Below are positions 1-9,163 of a stretch of 64,000 nucleotides of DNA, in pieces. Position 1 is the stretch's first letter. Every line of letters starts with the position of its first letter. Below the pieces are notes generated by a model. The model was not told the origin of the DNA. It ran no database searches and saw nothing but the letters and a program-made list of their open reading frames with translations. Source of the DNA: Chryseobacterium sp. Leaf404 (GTDB lineage Bacteria; Bacteroidota; Bacteroidia; Flavobacteriales; Weeksellaceae); NCBI RefSeq assembly GCF_001424145.1, contig NZ_LMQM01000012.1:124001-188000 (forward strand), written 5' to 3'. Both the position numbers and the translations under genes were made by a program.

Positions 1-112
1 TGCCTGTTCCTGTAGAATAAGTAACATTTTTGCCAATCGCAAGATTAGTTTGTGCATGTATTGAAATGTTGACAAAAAGAGATATTAATAATACTGTATA
101 TAATTTTTTCAT
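1..112 (-). CDS. N-terminus of a secreted protein, cut by the left edge
   Basis: An ATG at 112-110 opens a frame that stays open to base 1. The first 37 residues are a classic signal peptide (MKKLYTVLLISLFVNISIHAQ) followed by TNLAIGKNVTYSTG. The residues after the Ala-x-Ala-like cleavage site resemble the start of a discoidin (F5/8 type C) domain, which often begins with an asparagine-leucine-alanine-x-glycine-lysine run, but too little is visible to be sure. It lies 59 bp downstream of the small secreted protein at 172-717 and may share its transcript. Confidence 0.6.
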   Translation of the reverse strand, partial: MKKLYTVLLISLFVNISIHAQTNLAIGKNVTYSTGTG

Positions 113-171
113 TTTTTTTATTCTTACTTGCTTTTAATAAAATTCTTTATTAAAAAACGTTACTATTAAAT

Positions 172-717
172 TTACGGTTTCCAGAAAGACCATTTGCTGC
201 CGTTGTACACCGCTAATCTCTTTGCACCGGTTTTATTGATGTAAACCATCATTCCCGGACTTGGACTTGGAATATTTTGTACATCACTTACCGTTGGTAA
301 AACCATCGCTTTGGTATTAGATTCCAACACCAAAACACCATCTACTGGTGAAGTAGTAGCTCCGATAATGGCTTTAGCAACTACATCTTCCGTTATTATT
401 GGTTGCACACTTAGTTGTGTGGTTATATTGGCATCCTGTCCGCTTAGATCTACCCAACCGTTAGTTCCCGGGTTGGTATTGCCGTTGTAATATTTTACAC
501 GGGCTTTAGCAGCATCTGTTGCATCTAAAACTATAGAGCCTTCCACAGGCGAAAGTGTTCTTACATAGGGCAAAACAATGCCTTTATCATTGGTATTCGC
601 GAATTCTAATAAGACAGATGTTTTATTTGCCACTGTTCCTAAAGCATCTCCAATAATAACTTGGGAAAATGCCTGAGCTGAAAATAAAATTAGTGTGGAT
701 ATAATTACTTTTTTCAT
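172..717 (-). CDS. Small secreted protein with two tail-fibre-like modules (copy 1)
   Basis: This 181-aa secreted protein is a close paralogue of the proteins at 5020-5583 and 16486-17103. The start at 717 is preferred over the in-frame ATG at 747 because MKKVIISTLILF begins a clean signal peptide ending at AQAFSQ. The mature part holds two similar modules. The first, about residues 28-95, has SVLLEFANTNDKGIVLPYVR followed by VKYYN and GWVDLSG. The second, about 125-181, has VLVLESNTKAMVLP, then PGMMVY, then LAVYNGSKWSFWKP. The same pattern (short beta strand, KGF/KAM-VLP, P-x-GMMVY, YNG-x-W) occurs in many Bacteroidota tail-fibre-like proteins. No T9SS sorting domain is present. Biochemical function is unknown. 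Confidence 0.8.
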   Translation of the reverse strand: MKKVIISTLILFSAQAFSQVIIGDALGTVANKTSVLLEFANTNDKGIVLPYVRTLSPVEGSIVLDATDAAKARVKYYNGNTNPGTNGWVDLSGQDANITTQLSVQPIITEDVVAKAIIGATTSPVDGVLVLESNTKAMVLPTVSDVQNIPSPSPGMMVYINKTGAKRLAVYNGSKWSFWKP

Positions 718-886
718 TTTTTGTTTTATAAAAGTTTTTAGAAACATCTAAAAGCGCAAATCCCTATAAATGAAGCCATTCGGATTTTGAAAATCCGAAA
801 TGATTTGATAGTTTTTAACACGAATTTTAGATAAATTTGGATTGAATTAAATTTAGAAATCTCTCATTTAATTAAATGAAATAGAA

Positions 887-1474
887 TTAAGAAATTGGCG
901 GTGGTCTCACCGAAAATATTTCAGAAAAATGATGCAGATTTCTCTTTTGGCTGTATGAAAAAATCGTTTTTTGGGAAACAAACTTTTTCTTCAATAAGAG
1001 AGAAAATACAGCGGGATTTTGAAATTTAGAAAAATGCTGTAGATTATTGCTTGGTGCAACAGAATTTGAATTTTTAGAATGATTGATATAGCTCGAAGAT
1101 TCTGGCGAAAGCGGGTCATATATAGCTTCATCAGATTTTATTTTTGGATATTTCTTCGGTTCTTTGCTGACAGCTTTCAGCAATTTTTCTTTTTTGGGCT
1201 TAGAAGACTTTGCAATAAGATTTTCTTCCTTGTTTTTTTTAGACTTATTCTCCAATAAAACAATTTCTCCCTGAAAAGCTTTTTCTGTATCATAGATAGT
1301 TGAACCTTCTGAAACATAAATTACTGCATTTGTCGGGATGGTTGTCGCAGAAGAATCTGGCAAAATATTTTGAGCCTTTGAGGAAATAGTAGAAAACATC
1401 AGAATAAAGCAAAAAAATGCCGTTAAATAAGCATTTAACTTTAAATTTACTTTATTCCAAATTTTTTTTTCCAA
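887..1474 (-). CDS. Secreted Lys-rich protein ending near RPPP (copy 1)
   Basis: This 195-aa protein of unknown function has a hydrophobic N-terminal segment (about residues 15-34, ending SSKAQ). A short conserved motif, VIYVSEGSTIYD, falls near residues 51-62. A strongly basic middle follows (several KKNK, KPKKEK and PKKYPK runs), and the C-terminus is SVRPPPIS. The paralogue at 10356-10925 shares the IYV-x-E-x-S motif, the basic middle and the RPPP end but little else. A Bacteroidota -7 element (TATCTTTG on the minus strand, 1517-1510) sits just upstream, and a terminator at 1613-1636 separates the gene from the operon to its right, so it probably has its own promoter. Confidence 0.7.
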   Translation of the reverse strand: MEKKIWNKVNLKLNAYLTAFFCFILMFSTISSKAQNILPDSSATTIPTNAVIYVSEGSTIYDTEKAFQGEIVLLENKSKKNKEENLIAKSSKPKKEKLLKAVSKEPKKYPKIKSDEAIYDPLSPESSSYINHSKNSNSVAPSNNLQHFSKFQNPAVFSLLLKKKFVSQKTIFSYSQKRNLHHFSEIFSVRPPPIS

Positions 1475-1602
1475 TGATGTGTTTTTGTAGAACTTTTTGA
1501 ACTACTTTGCAAAGATATGTAAAAAAAATATCCTTTGTAAAATAATCAATACGTAATGCATAAGTTATTAATATTTTCAATTAATTTTTTTGTACAGGCT
1601 TA

Positions 1603-1636
1603 ATCAAAAAAAATCCCTCTTCTATCGAAAAGGGAT
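1603..1636 (-). terminator. Rho-independent terminator after the adhesin operon
   Basis: Read on the minus strand, the arms ATCCCT and AGGGAT (1613-1618 and 1631-1636) enclose a 12-nt loop and are followed by a run of T. It lies just past the degenerate small gene at 1661-1920 and would end leftward transcripts from the cassette that starts at 10123. Confidence 0.6.
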
Positions 1637-1660
1637 ATAATAAATTTAAAAGTTTGATTT

Positions 1661-1920
1661 CTACGGCTTCCAGAAAGACCATTTTTTGCTGTTGTTACAC
1701 TGCTTTTGAAGCATCTGTTACATCTAAAACTATCGCACCTTACTGTCTTAAGTGTTCATACATAGGGTAAAACAATGCCTTTATTATTCGTATTGGCAAA
1801 TTCCGGTAAAACGGATATTTTATTCGCTGCTGTTCCTAAAGCATACACGATGATTACCTGAAAAAAAAGCCTGTACGGAAAACAGAAATAAACTTGATCT
1901 AATTAACTTATTCGCTTTTT
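1661..1920 (-). pseudogene. Decayed copy of the two-module small secreted protein
   Basis: The end near 1661 still encodes the family's C-terminus (KWSFWKP then stop on the minus strand). Further on, remnants of the signal peptide, of the ILPYV strand and of the LEFANT region can be recognised. The start codon is lost, the middle of the gene (about 300 bp, including GMMVY) is deleted, and the remaining pieces are in different frames. It occupies the same place after the large protein at 1987-4911 that intact copies occupy after the other two large proteins. Confidence 0.8.
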
Positions 1921-1986
1921 TTAATTTTAAAATAGTTAATTAAAAAGCGTTGTCAAAAGTTGAATTCTAACAACGCTATAAAATTA

Positions 1987-4911
1987 TTACTGACAAGTCG
2001 GGGTCGAGAAACAACTCCAAACACCATCTGCATATATTTTCAAACATTTGCTGAAAAGGTCATACACCATCATTCCTTCCTGCGGATTCGTAATTTTATT
2101 CAGATGATTTGCGGCAGCGGTTTGTGCCGGGTCAGAAGTCATTCTGGTTACAACAAATCCTTTGGTGTTGGATTCTAAAACCGTGTGAGCCGATTTACGG
2201 ATCATTGGCCAGTTGCCATTATCGGTTCCTGCGCGTTTTAAAAGAGTAATACCATGCTTTGAATCTATTCCAGCCATTGCAGTATTTGCATCATTGTAAC
2301 AAACCACACAAACTGCTGCTTTTACTCCTGCATTCGCAGAACTTCCTACGCTTTGTCCCGTCGTCTGGTTTACAATAGTTGGAATTCCGGTGCTTCCTAC
2401 ACAAGTAGTTCCTCCGCAAAGATTTTGATTTAGAGCGGTGGAACCTGTTCCTACGGATAATGTTCCTCCAGCCGAAACTAAGTTTGAAAGTGGCAGATTA
2501 TTACCTCCTTCTACTGCATCTAAACAATTATCGTTATCAGAATCTAAGTCTAAATAATCTGGAATACCGTCGCCATCGGTATCTGTAAAACATTTAACAT
2601 TCAATCCGAAACTGTCCAATAAAGCTGAAGAGTTTGAACCATAAATGTATAGTCGAACATAATAGGTAATGCCTCTTTTTAATTGATAACCTGCCAAATT
2701 TGTAACATAAAAAGTTCCTGTACCAGGAACAGTAGGATTACTTCCATTGTACAATATTGAAGGATTATTGAAAGCAGCGTTATCTGCAATTTCTATTGAA
2801 AGATTTTCTACTTTTGGCCCCAGACTGGCGGAATATCCATAAGTACTCCATTGTGTAATTTCATAAATTTTTGTAGCTGTGGATGAAAGCGGAATGGTAA
2901 ACTGCACATAGTCATCATTTGCTTTTGCCTCAGAAATAGAGGTTGAATTAAGGATCTTAAAATCCCATGCATTAGCGCCTGTGGTACCAGATAATCCTGG
3001 GCCGAAGGATACGACAGTTCCTGTAACATCCGGCGCTAATGAATTTCCTCTCAAGCCTCCCGGAAAAACCTGGGTGTCCAGATCCCAAAACAAATGCCCG
3101 CCTGATGCACCCGTTAAATTACAGGTATTTTCTGTAGTATCTAAGATTCCATCATTATCATCGTCCAGATCTTGCCAGTCCGGCAGAGAGTCTCCGTCAG
3201 AATTCAGACAGTCATTTTTTGTAATATCTCTCGATTGTCCTATGCCTTGGCCTTGATCCCCTCCGGAATCTGCTGCACCGCCAGAATTTACCAAAACAGG
3301 TATTCCTTGTGCATCTACACCTCCCGCAATACTACCATTAGTAATAATCTGTGTTGTGACAACATTTTCATCTCCTTCAATCGCATCGAAACAACCATCG
3401 TTATCACTATCCAAATCTAAATAATTAGGAATGGTATCGCCATCGGTATCAATCCCTGCACAAGCAGTTTTTATAAAGTAATCTGGAGTAGCACCCGCAA
3501 TAGCAGCTCCCGAAAAGTATATTTCAATTTTACTTACATTAAAAGGAGTTTTTATAGAGACCATATCCTGCATTGGAGTATGGGCTCCGATATTATTGGT
3601 GGGATTTGTAGCAAGTCCGTAAGTAGCATTACTTGTTAATCCTAAAGATCCTACGGTTGCAGAAACAATTTGTGTAATATAGGGAAGCAGATTAGCAATC
3701 CTATTTCCGCTTGCATCATAATAGTTAATATTTACAATTTCTTGATTGTCAAAATCCATCAGCCAAAATTCTAAGTTGGTGACATTAGGCGTAAATGTAT
3801 AGGTTACTTTACTTCCGATTGAACCTGGATCAATTACTTTTCCACCGCCATAAGGAAACTCTGCGGTAGAATAAGTATAAGCAACTGCGGCAGATGCAGT
3901 ATTTTCTGCAAGTGTTACTGTTGTTGGTGGTGCAGTAAAAATATTACTTGAAGTAGGGTTTGGATCATTTATCACTAAATCTGAACCACAAGTATAACCT
4001 TCTACACTGTCTAAAATTCCGTCATTATCATCATCCAAATCCACTGTATCTGCTGTACAATCTCCATCGCTGTCCAAAAGGATTTCGTAGGAAATGGTTT
4101 TTACATCTACCAAAGTAAATGTGGTAACATCAGTACGTTGTGTTGTAGAAGTAAAGGTGTAAATTCCTGGCGTGGTTTGGTTAATGGTGATAGGATTGGT
4201 TGCACTTGGTCCATACGTGTAACCGGAAGGCCCTGTTCCCGACCAAGAATAACCGAAAGTTGCCCCCACATTTGCCGAAGAACCGGTAGCTTGCAACTGT
4301 ACCGATTTGTTAAGACATGCTAAATCGGTTTTGGTAATGGTAGAAGAAATGTCTGTTGCTAAAGCATTAAAGGTAGCAAAATCGTACGCCGCTCCTCCTC
4401 CGCTACAAGATGCTACTACTGTTGTTCCAATGGTTATAATTTTATTAGCATTACAAGCACCAGAATCGGTAAAAGCACCAGAATTAGAAAAATCTAATTT
4501 TACATTTGCCGGTAAAACAAGATTAGATGCCGAAACGTTATAATTAATTGTTCCACCATCTAAGTGCAAATAGGGCGTAGTAATGGTCATCGTCATACCA
4601 TTAGTGTTCATGCGAAGCATTCCATTAATGGTAAGATTACCAATGGTGTAATTTGCTGCATTTACTCCATTTATAATATGCCCTGTTTGTATCTTTACGC
4701 TGTAACTTCCTGCGGTGGCACCAGGAAAAACGCCAGCGGTGGCATTTACCCAGGTAGTCCCATCGAATCTTTGCCAAGAAGCATTATTGTTCCAGGCACC
4801 CGAAGCAAGGGAGCGAAAATCTCCTAAAACTTGCGCACTTATAACCTGAAAGGAAATAAGTAAAAAAAATAAAAAGAATTTTATTTTTTTTGAAAGTTGT
4901 CTGTTTATCAT
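1987..4911 (-). CDS. Large secreted mosaic protein with TSP3 repeats (974 aa)
   Basis: A signal peptide (about residues 1-26, ending ISAQ) is followed by a domain of the type GDFRSLASGAWNNNASWQ, common at the start of Bacteroidota surface proteins. An Ig/PKD-like segment follows (about 195-275). Four acidic calcium-binding thrombospondin type 3 repeat clusters of the DSDGD / DDDNDGILD kind lie near 279-305, 484-515, 567-592 and 775-806, with beta-rich domains between them. The last 90 residues (from HGITLLKRAG) form a tail shared with the proteins at 5702-9136 and 17231-19849 and contain LESNTKGFVVTRM, PQEGMMVYD and CLKIYADGVW. No T9SS type A sorting motif is seen, so the route to the surface is unknown. 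A role in adhesion is inferred from the architecture. Confidence 0.8.
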   Translation of the reverse strand: MINRQLSKKIKFFLFFLLISFQVISAQVLGDFRSLASGAWNNNASWQRFDGTTWVNATAGVFPGATAGSYSVKIQTGHIINGVNAANYTIGNLTINGMLRMNTNGMTMTITTPYLHLDGGTINYNVSASNLVLPANVKLDFSNSGAFTDSGACNANKIITIGTTVVASCSGGGAAYDFATFNALATDISSTITKTDLACLNKSVQLQATGSSANVGATFGYSWSGTGPSGYTYGPSATNPITINQTTPGIYTFTSTTQRTDVTTFTLVDVKTISYEILLDSDGDCTADTVDLDDDNDGILDSVEGYTCGSDLVINDPNPTSSNIFTAPPTTVTLAENTASAAVAYTYSTAEFPYGGGKVIDPGSIGSKVTYTFTPNVTNLEFWLMDFDNQEIVNINYYDASGNRIANLLPYITQIVSATVGSLGLTSNATYGLATNPTNNIGAHTPMQDMVSIKTPFNVSKIEIYFSGAAIAGATPDYFIKTACAGIDTDGDTIPNYLDLDSDNDGCFDAIEGDENVVTTQIITNGSIAGGVDAQGIPVLVNSGGAADSGGDQGQGIGQSRDITKNDCLNSDGDSLPDWQDLDDDNDGILDTTENTCNLTGASGGHLFWDLDTQVFPGGLRGNSLAPDVTGTVVSFGPGLSGTTGANAWDFKILNSTSISEAKANDDYVQFTIPLSSTATKIYEITQWSTYGYSASLGPKVENLSIEIADNAAFNNPSILYNGSNPTVPGTGTFYVTNLAGYQLKRGITYYVRLYIYGSNSSALLDSFGLNVKCFTDTDGDGIPDYLDLDSDNDNCLDAVEGGNNLPLSNLVSAGGTLSVGTGSTALNQNLCGGTTCVGSTGIPTIVNQTTGQSVGSSANAGVKAAVCVVCYNDANTAMAGIDSKHGITLLKRAGTDNGNWPMIRKSAHTVLESNTKGFVVTRMTSDPAQTAAANHLNKITNPQEGMMVYDLFSKCLKIYADGVWSCFSTPTCQ

Positions 4912-5019
4912 GGCTTTTGTTTTATTTTTAAAATTATAAATCGTTCAAAAATTTCTTTTCAAATAGCTCTATACAAAAATTATTGAAATCTAAACTTTCC
5001 GGTTGAAAAGCAAATTAAT

Positions 5020-5583
5020 TTATGGCTTCCAATAGCTCCATTTACTGCCATTAAAAACAGCGAGTCTTTTAGCTCCCACTTTATTAATGTACACCATCAT
5101 TCCTGGACTGGGGCTTGGAATATTATCAGTGCTGGAAACCATCGGTAAAACCATGGCTCTGGTTGTGCTTTCTAAAACTAAAACTCCGTCCGCAGAGCTT
5201 GTGTCTGACCCAATAATAGCCTTAGAGCCTGATAATTCTGGTGCTTGTGCAATAGTGGGCTGTTCGGTAAGTACAGTAGAAATATCTGCGGTTTGTCCGC
5301 TTAAATCTGCCCATCCATTAGATCCCGGAGCTGTGTTGGCGTTATAGTATTTCACGCGCACAGCGGTCGGCGTACTTGCATCCAGTAAAATCGTTCCTTC
5401 AGTAGGTGAAGAAGGAATTGTTCTTACATAAGGTAAGACAATACCTTTATTGTTGGTATTGGCAAATTCTAAAAGTACCGATGTTTTAGTGGCTGCCGTT
5501 CCTACAGCATCTCCTATAATCACCTGAGAAAATGATTGAATTGAAAATAGAATAAATCCTGATAAAATTATTTTTTTGGTCAT
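5020..5583 (-). CDS. Small secreted protein with two tail-fibre-like modules (copy 2)
   Basis: This 187-aa paralogue of 172-717 has a signal peptide MTKKIILSGFILFSIQSFSQ. Module 1 (about residues 30-98) has SVLLEFANTNNKGIVLPYVR, a second strand GTILLD and KYYN / GWADLSG. Module 2 (about 130-187) has VLVLESTTRAMVLP, PSPGMMVYI and LAVFNGSKWSYWKP. It lies 118 bp downstream of the large protein at 5702-9136, whose C-terminal tail is a single copy of the same module, and 108 bp upstream of the next large gene. The fixed neighbourhood suggests that the small and large proteins work together, perhaps through matching modules; this is inference. Confidence 0.8.
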   Translation of the reverse strand: MTKKIILSGFILFSIQSFSQVIIGDAVGTAATKTSVLLEFANTNNKGIVLPYVRTIPSSPTEGTILLDASTPTAVRVKYYNANTAPGSNGWADLSGQTADISTVLTEQPTIAQAPELSGSKAIIGSDTSSADGVLVLESTTRAMVLPMVSSTDNIPSPSPGMMVYINKVGAKRLAVFNGSKWSYWKP

Positions 5584-5701
5584 GCTAATTAAATTTTAAG
5601 TTATTTTGAGAAAATTTTAGTTTTAAATTCTTTTACTTTAAAAAAGTTAGTTTTAAAAAGCGTTGTTAAAACTTAAAGCCTTAACAACGCTTCAATATTA
5701 T

Positions 5702-8700
5702 TTACGGACAAGCTGGCGTAGAAAAACAAGACCAAACTCCGTCTGCATAAATTTTTAAACATTTGCTGAACAGATCATAAACCATCATTCCTTCCTGTGG
5801 ACTGGCAATTTTATTAAAATGATTTGCTACTGCAGTTTGTGCAGGATCAGAAGTCATTCTGGTGATTACAAATCCTTTGGTATTGGATTCTAAAACGGTA
5901 TGGGCAGATGTACGAATCATTGGCCAGTTACCATTTTCGGTTCCTGCTCTTTTTAACAGTGTAATTCCGTGTTTGGATTCTACTCCTGATGCTAATGATG
6001 GATCGTTGTAGCAAACTAAACATACTGTCGCTTTTATTGCGCTGTTTGCTGAACTTCCTACGGTTTGTCCGCCGCTTACAATAGTAGGAACTCCGTTTGC
6101 ATCTACCGTATTTCCTAAATTTTGGTTAGGCGCTGTACTAGTTCCTCCTGTTACCGTTCCTCCGGCTGCAACTAAGCTTGAAAGAGGCAAATTGTTACCG
6201 CCTTCTAATGCATCTAAACAGCCGTCGTTATCGGAATCTAAATCTAAATAATCTGGGATTGTATCGCCGTCGGTATCTCTTTGGCAAGCTATAAGGCTTA
6301 CATTATCAATCTGTACATCATTTGCTGCAGCACCTGTTCCAGAAGAAACAACATCTTCAATAACAAGCTCTACAATTCCATTCGCTGGTGCAACAAAGTT
6401 GATTGATTTATTTACTAATGTCCAAGAACCTCCTGCGTCTGCAACAATTTGTGCTGCCGATTGAGAATATAACGAACTGCCGTTAATTAATACAGATAAT
6501 GTTGCTGTTCTCGTGGTTAAGTTTGTATTAGCAGCAACAGAAAAATTTAAAGCATAAATTTTACCCGGCTCTAATCCGGAAATAGTTTGGGATAATGTAG
6601 AAGTTCCGGCTGCATCATTAAATAATTCTGCGCGAGGATCTACAGCAGCATTACTACTACTAAGTCCCCAATTACCAGAAACCGTCCAATCGGCTAAAGT
6701 ACCCGATGTTCCATTAGTTCCAAAAGTTCCATTTACGATTTTTTCTACACTGCCACATTCATCAGAATCTAAGATCCCGTCATTATCATCATCTAAGTCG
6801 CAACCATTAAAAACACTATCTCCGTCAGAATCTATTGTACCACAACCAAGAGGTCCATTACAAAGCGCGCTGTTTAAAGTGACGTTTACAAATCTTGTTA
6901 CACAATTTGTCCAAGTGATTTTACACGTGTAAGTTCCATTATAACTATTGGCATAATTCGCAATGGCATATATTCTTGTATTAGAAACTACTGCTCCTGC
7001 AGGATTAGTCCATTCATAACTTGCACCCGCATAATAAGGCATTGTAAGAGCATAAGGAGAGCCGTTACATGGTTGTGAGGTATTAGAACCGTTCAAAGCT
7101 CCCATTGTTTTAATTTGTACAGAACCGATGGCGGATCCACAAGCATCAATAAGCTGCAAATCGTAGGTTACATTTGCGGTAAGACCAGTAATTACAGTAT
7201 TTGCAGATGCATTAGTAATAGTAGTCCATGTAGGCGAACCTGTTTGCTTATAATTAAGTGTAAATGGTGCTACACCGTTTAAATCTAAATAGGTAGAACC
7301 TGTGGTTAAAGGAATTCCTAAAGCATCTTCGCAAATAACCCCCACAGAAGAAGAAATTACAGGACCCGTTGTAGAATTGGTAATACTAACCATGCTTCCA
7401 GGGACAGTATAAGAACCTGAACAACCATTTACACGCAATCTTGTAGTATAAGTACCTGGTGCAAGATTGTTAAAAGTTCCTGTAAAGCTACTTGCAATAA
7501 CCGTTCCTGAACTGTTCAAAAGTTCTACGGTGTGGGTGTATGCTCCATTATATACTTTAGTAGAAGTTATTGTTCCAGTACCACCACAATTAGAAGTGGC
7601 ATTAGAAGATAAACTTTGACTAAGTAAATGACCTCCTGAAGTGACGGTAATACTTTGGTTCCGAGTAACTCCACAAGAGGTAAAAGCAATGTTGTATGTT
7701 CCTGGTAGCATATTGGTCCAACCCCAGTATTTGCCTTCTACAACTAAAGCATTTACTCCAACATTAGACGGACCCGACGTGATGGTAACCACCGCATTTG
7801 CACGGTCTGGTAAATAACCATTAATCTGCACCAAAACTTGAGTAGTGCCATTTTGAGTTAGTGTCCCTGGTTCGCATCTCCATTTATCAAAACTCTGAAC
7901 AGAAAGCACTGGTATACCTCCAGATTGTGGATTGGTTACAGTTTCAGTAATAGTTTCGTCGCAAGCATCTACATACGTTACGGTATAAGTGCCCATAGGA
8001 AGACTTCCTGTAACCCAAGTACTTTGCGGTCCATATTCCTCAAAAGTAGTATCTGTATATACCGTTAAAGGAGTAGGAGTAGTACTGTCTTTCACCGTTA
8101 CGGTAACAGGATATCTCCAGTAGTATTTTCCTGTAGAATTTCCAGATATCGTCATGGTTTCTGGCCCTGGAGTTGGACAACCCGATGATGAAGCAACAGC
8201 ACCAATTACATTTGCTTCTCCGTTATTACTCCCATCTGTTAAATTGCTAATATAAGTGGTTGTAAGTCCACAAGAATTGGTTGCAGTAACATGATAGATG
8301 TGTGACGTACTTTCTGTGTAGGTGAAAGGAGTTCCGGTATAAGTACCGTCAAACAAAATAGCTCCGGAGGCATTGGTATCTCGAATGACTAATTTCACCC
8401 CTTCCGGAAGAAAATCTGCCGCGGAAATTCCGGTTCCACTTGCATCAGCAAACCAAAAAGTTCCTTGAGCCTGATTAGAGGCACATACTTTTTTCCCTTT
8501 CCAATAAAACTCAAAAGCAGGTAGATCAGCCGAAATGGTTCTGGTAAAATTGGTATAAGCACCACAAGCATCTTTCACACGAATTTGATAAGTCCCAAAT
8601 GCTGTAACATTGGCAATATTACTGGTAGAATAGCTACTCAAAGCATCATCATATCCTGAATTATTATTCAAAACAACAGAAAATTGATATGGTGCATTTC

Positions 8701-9136
8701 CACCAATAACATTATTGATGGTAAAAGTACCACCCTGTGTAAAATTGGTACAAACATTTGAAATTGAAATATCTGCATTCGAAATTGGTACATAGTTATT
8801 AGCGACCGTAATATCAGGACTGTTAGAATACACAATACTGTTATCAATTGAACATACTACTCTTACTTGATAATCTGTACCCGGCTGTAAACTTGTGAAG
8901 GTGTACGGACTTGCAGGAGCAACGACAGATTGTTGTATTGTACCACCTTTTATCAACTGAATAGTGGTATTAATGGCACTGCTAAAAGTTGCAGTTATTG
9001 TCCCATCTCCGGCGCAGGTATTTGCCGTGGCGGCAATTGTGGTTGTGACACTTCCTGCCGAAGCACACTGTGCCTTCATTTGTATGCTGAATACACTAGC
9101 TAAAGGTATCAGCAATAAAAAAAATAGTTTTTTCAT
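5702..9136 (-). CDS. Large secreted mosaic adhesin-like protein (1144 aa)
   Basis: The start at 9136 is chosen over the ATG at 9151 because MKKLFFLLLIPLASVF gives a clean signal peptide ending MKAQC. The N-terminal two thirds are serial beta-sandwich segments resembling SprB-type repeats, with recurring TNTCAG, PGTYT and DACG turns. A TSP3-like cluster (about 765-790), a carbohydrate-binding-like domain (about 795-945, with LADWTVSGNW and VQIDNVSL) and a second TSP3 cluster (about 950-980) follow. The shared tail starts at HGITLLKRAG (about 1053) and ends with GMMVYD and CLKIYADGVWSCFS. The first 190 residues are nearly identical to those of the 872-aa protein at 17231-19849. There is no T9SS sorting domain. 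Surface location and adhesion are inferred. Confidence 0.8.
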   Translation of the reverse strand: MKKLFFLLLIPLASVFSIQMKAQCASAGSVTTTIAATANTCAGDGTITATFSSAINTTIQLIKGGTIQQSVVAPASPYTFTSLQPGTDYQVRVVCSIDNSIVYSNSPDITVANNYVPISNADISISNVCTNFTQGGTFTINNVIGGNAPYQFSVVLNNNSGYDDALSSYSTSNIANVTAFGTYQIRVKDACGAYTNFTRTISADLPAFEFYWKGKKVCASNQAQGTFWFADASGTGISAADFLPEGVKLVIRDTNASGAILFDGTYTGTPFTYTESTSHIYHVTATNSCGLTTTYISNLTDGSNNGEANVIGAVASSSGCPTPGPETMTISGNSTGKYYWRYPVTVTVKDSTTPTPLTVYTDTTFEEYGPQSTWVTGSLPMGTYTVTYVDACDETITETVTNPQSGGIPVLSVQSFDKWRCEPGTLTQNGTTQVLVQINGYLPDRANAVVTITSGPSNVGVNALVVEGKYWGWTNMLPGTYNIAFTSCGVTRNQSITVTSGGHLLSQSLSSNATSNCGGTGTITSTKVYNGAYTHTVELLNSSGTVIASSFTGTFNNLAPGTYTTRLRVNGCSGSYTVPGSMVSITNSTTGPVISSSVGVICEDALGIPLTTGSTYLDLNGVAPFTLNYKQTGSPTWTTITNASANTVITGLTANVTYDLQLIDACGSAIGSVQIKTMGALNGSNTSQPCNGSPYALTMPYYAGASYEWTNPAGAVVSNTRIYAIANYANSYNGTYTCKITWTNCVTRFVNVTLNSALCNGPLGCGTIDSDGDSVFNGCDLDDDNDGILDSDECGSVEKIVNGTFGTNGTSGTLADWTVSGNWGLSSSNAAVDPRAELFNDAAGTSTLSQTISGLEPGKIYALNFSVAANTNLTTRTATLSVLINGSSLYSQSAAQIVADAGGSWTLVNKSINFVAPANGIVELVIEDVVSSGTGAAANDVQIDNVSLIACQRDTDGDTIPDYLDLDSDNDGCLDALEGGNNLPLSSLVAAGGTVTGGTSTAPNQNLGNTVDANGVPTIVSGGQTVGSSANSAIKATVCLVCYNDPSLASGVESKHGITLLKRAGTENGNWPMIRTSAHTVLESNTKGFVITRMTSDPAQTAVANHFNKIASPQEGMMVYDLFSKCLKIYADGVWSCFSTPACP

Positions 9137-9163
9137 TGTGTTAAAATTCAATTATTTGTTGTT

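Noticed and set aside
1987..4911. TSP3 DNA repeats as a CRISPR-like or satellite array
   Set aside because: The repeats are protein-level calcium-binding motifs in different contexts with no regular spacing at the DNA level.
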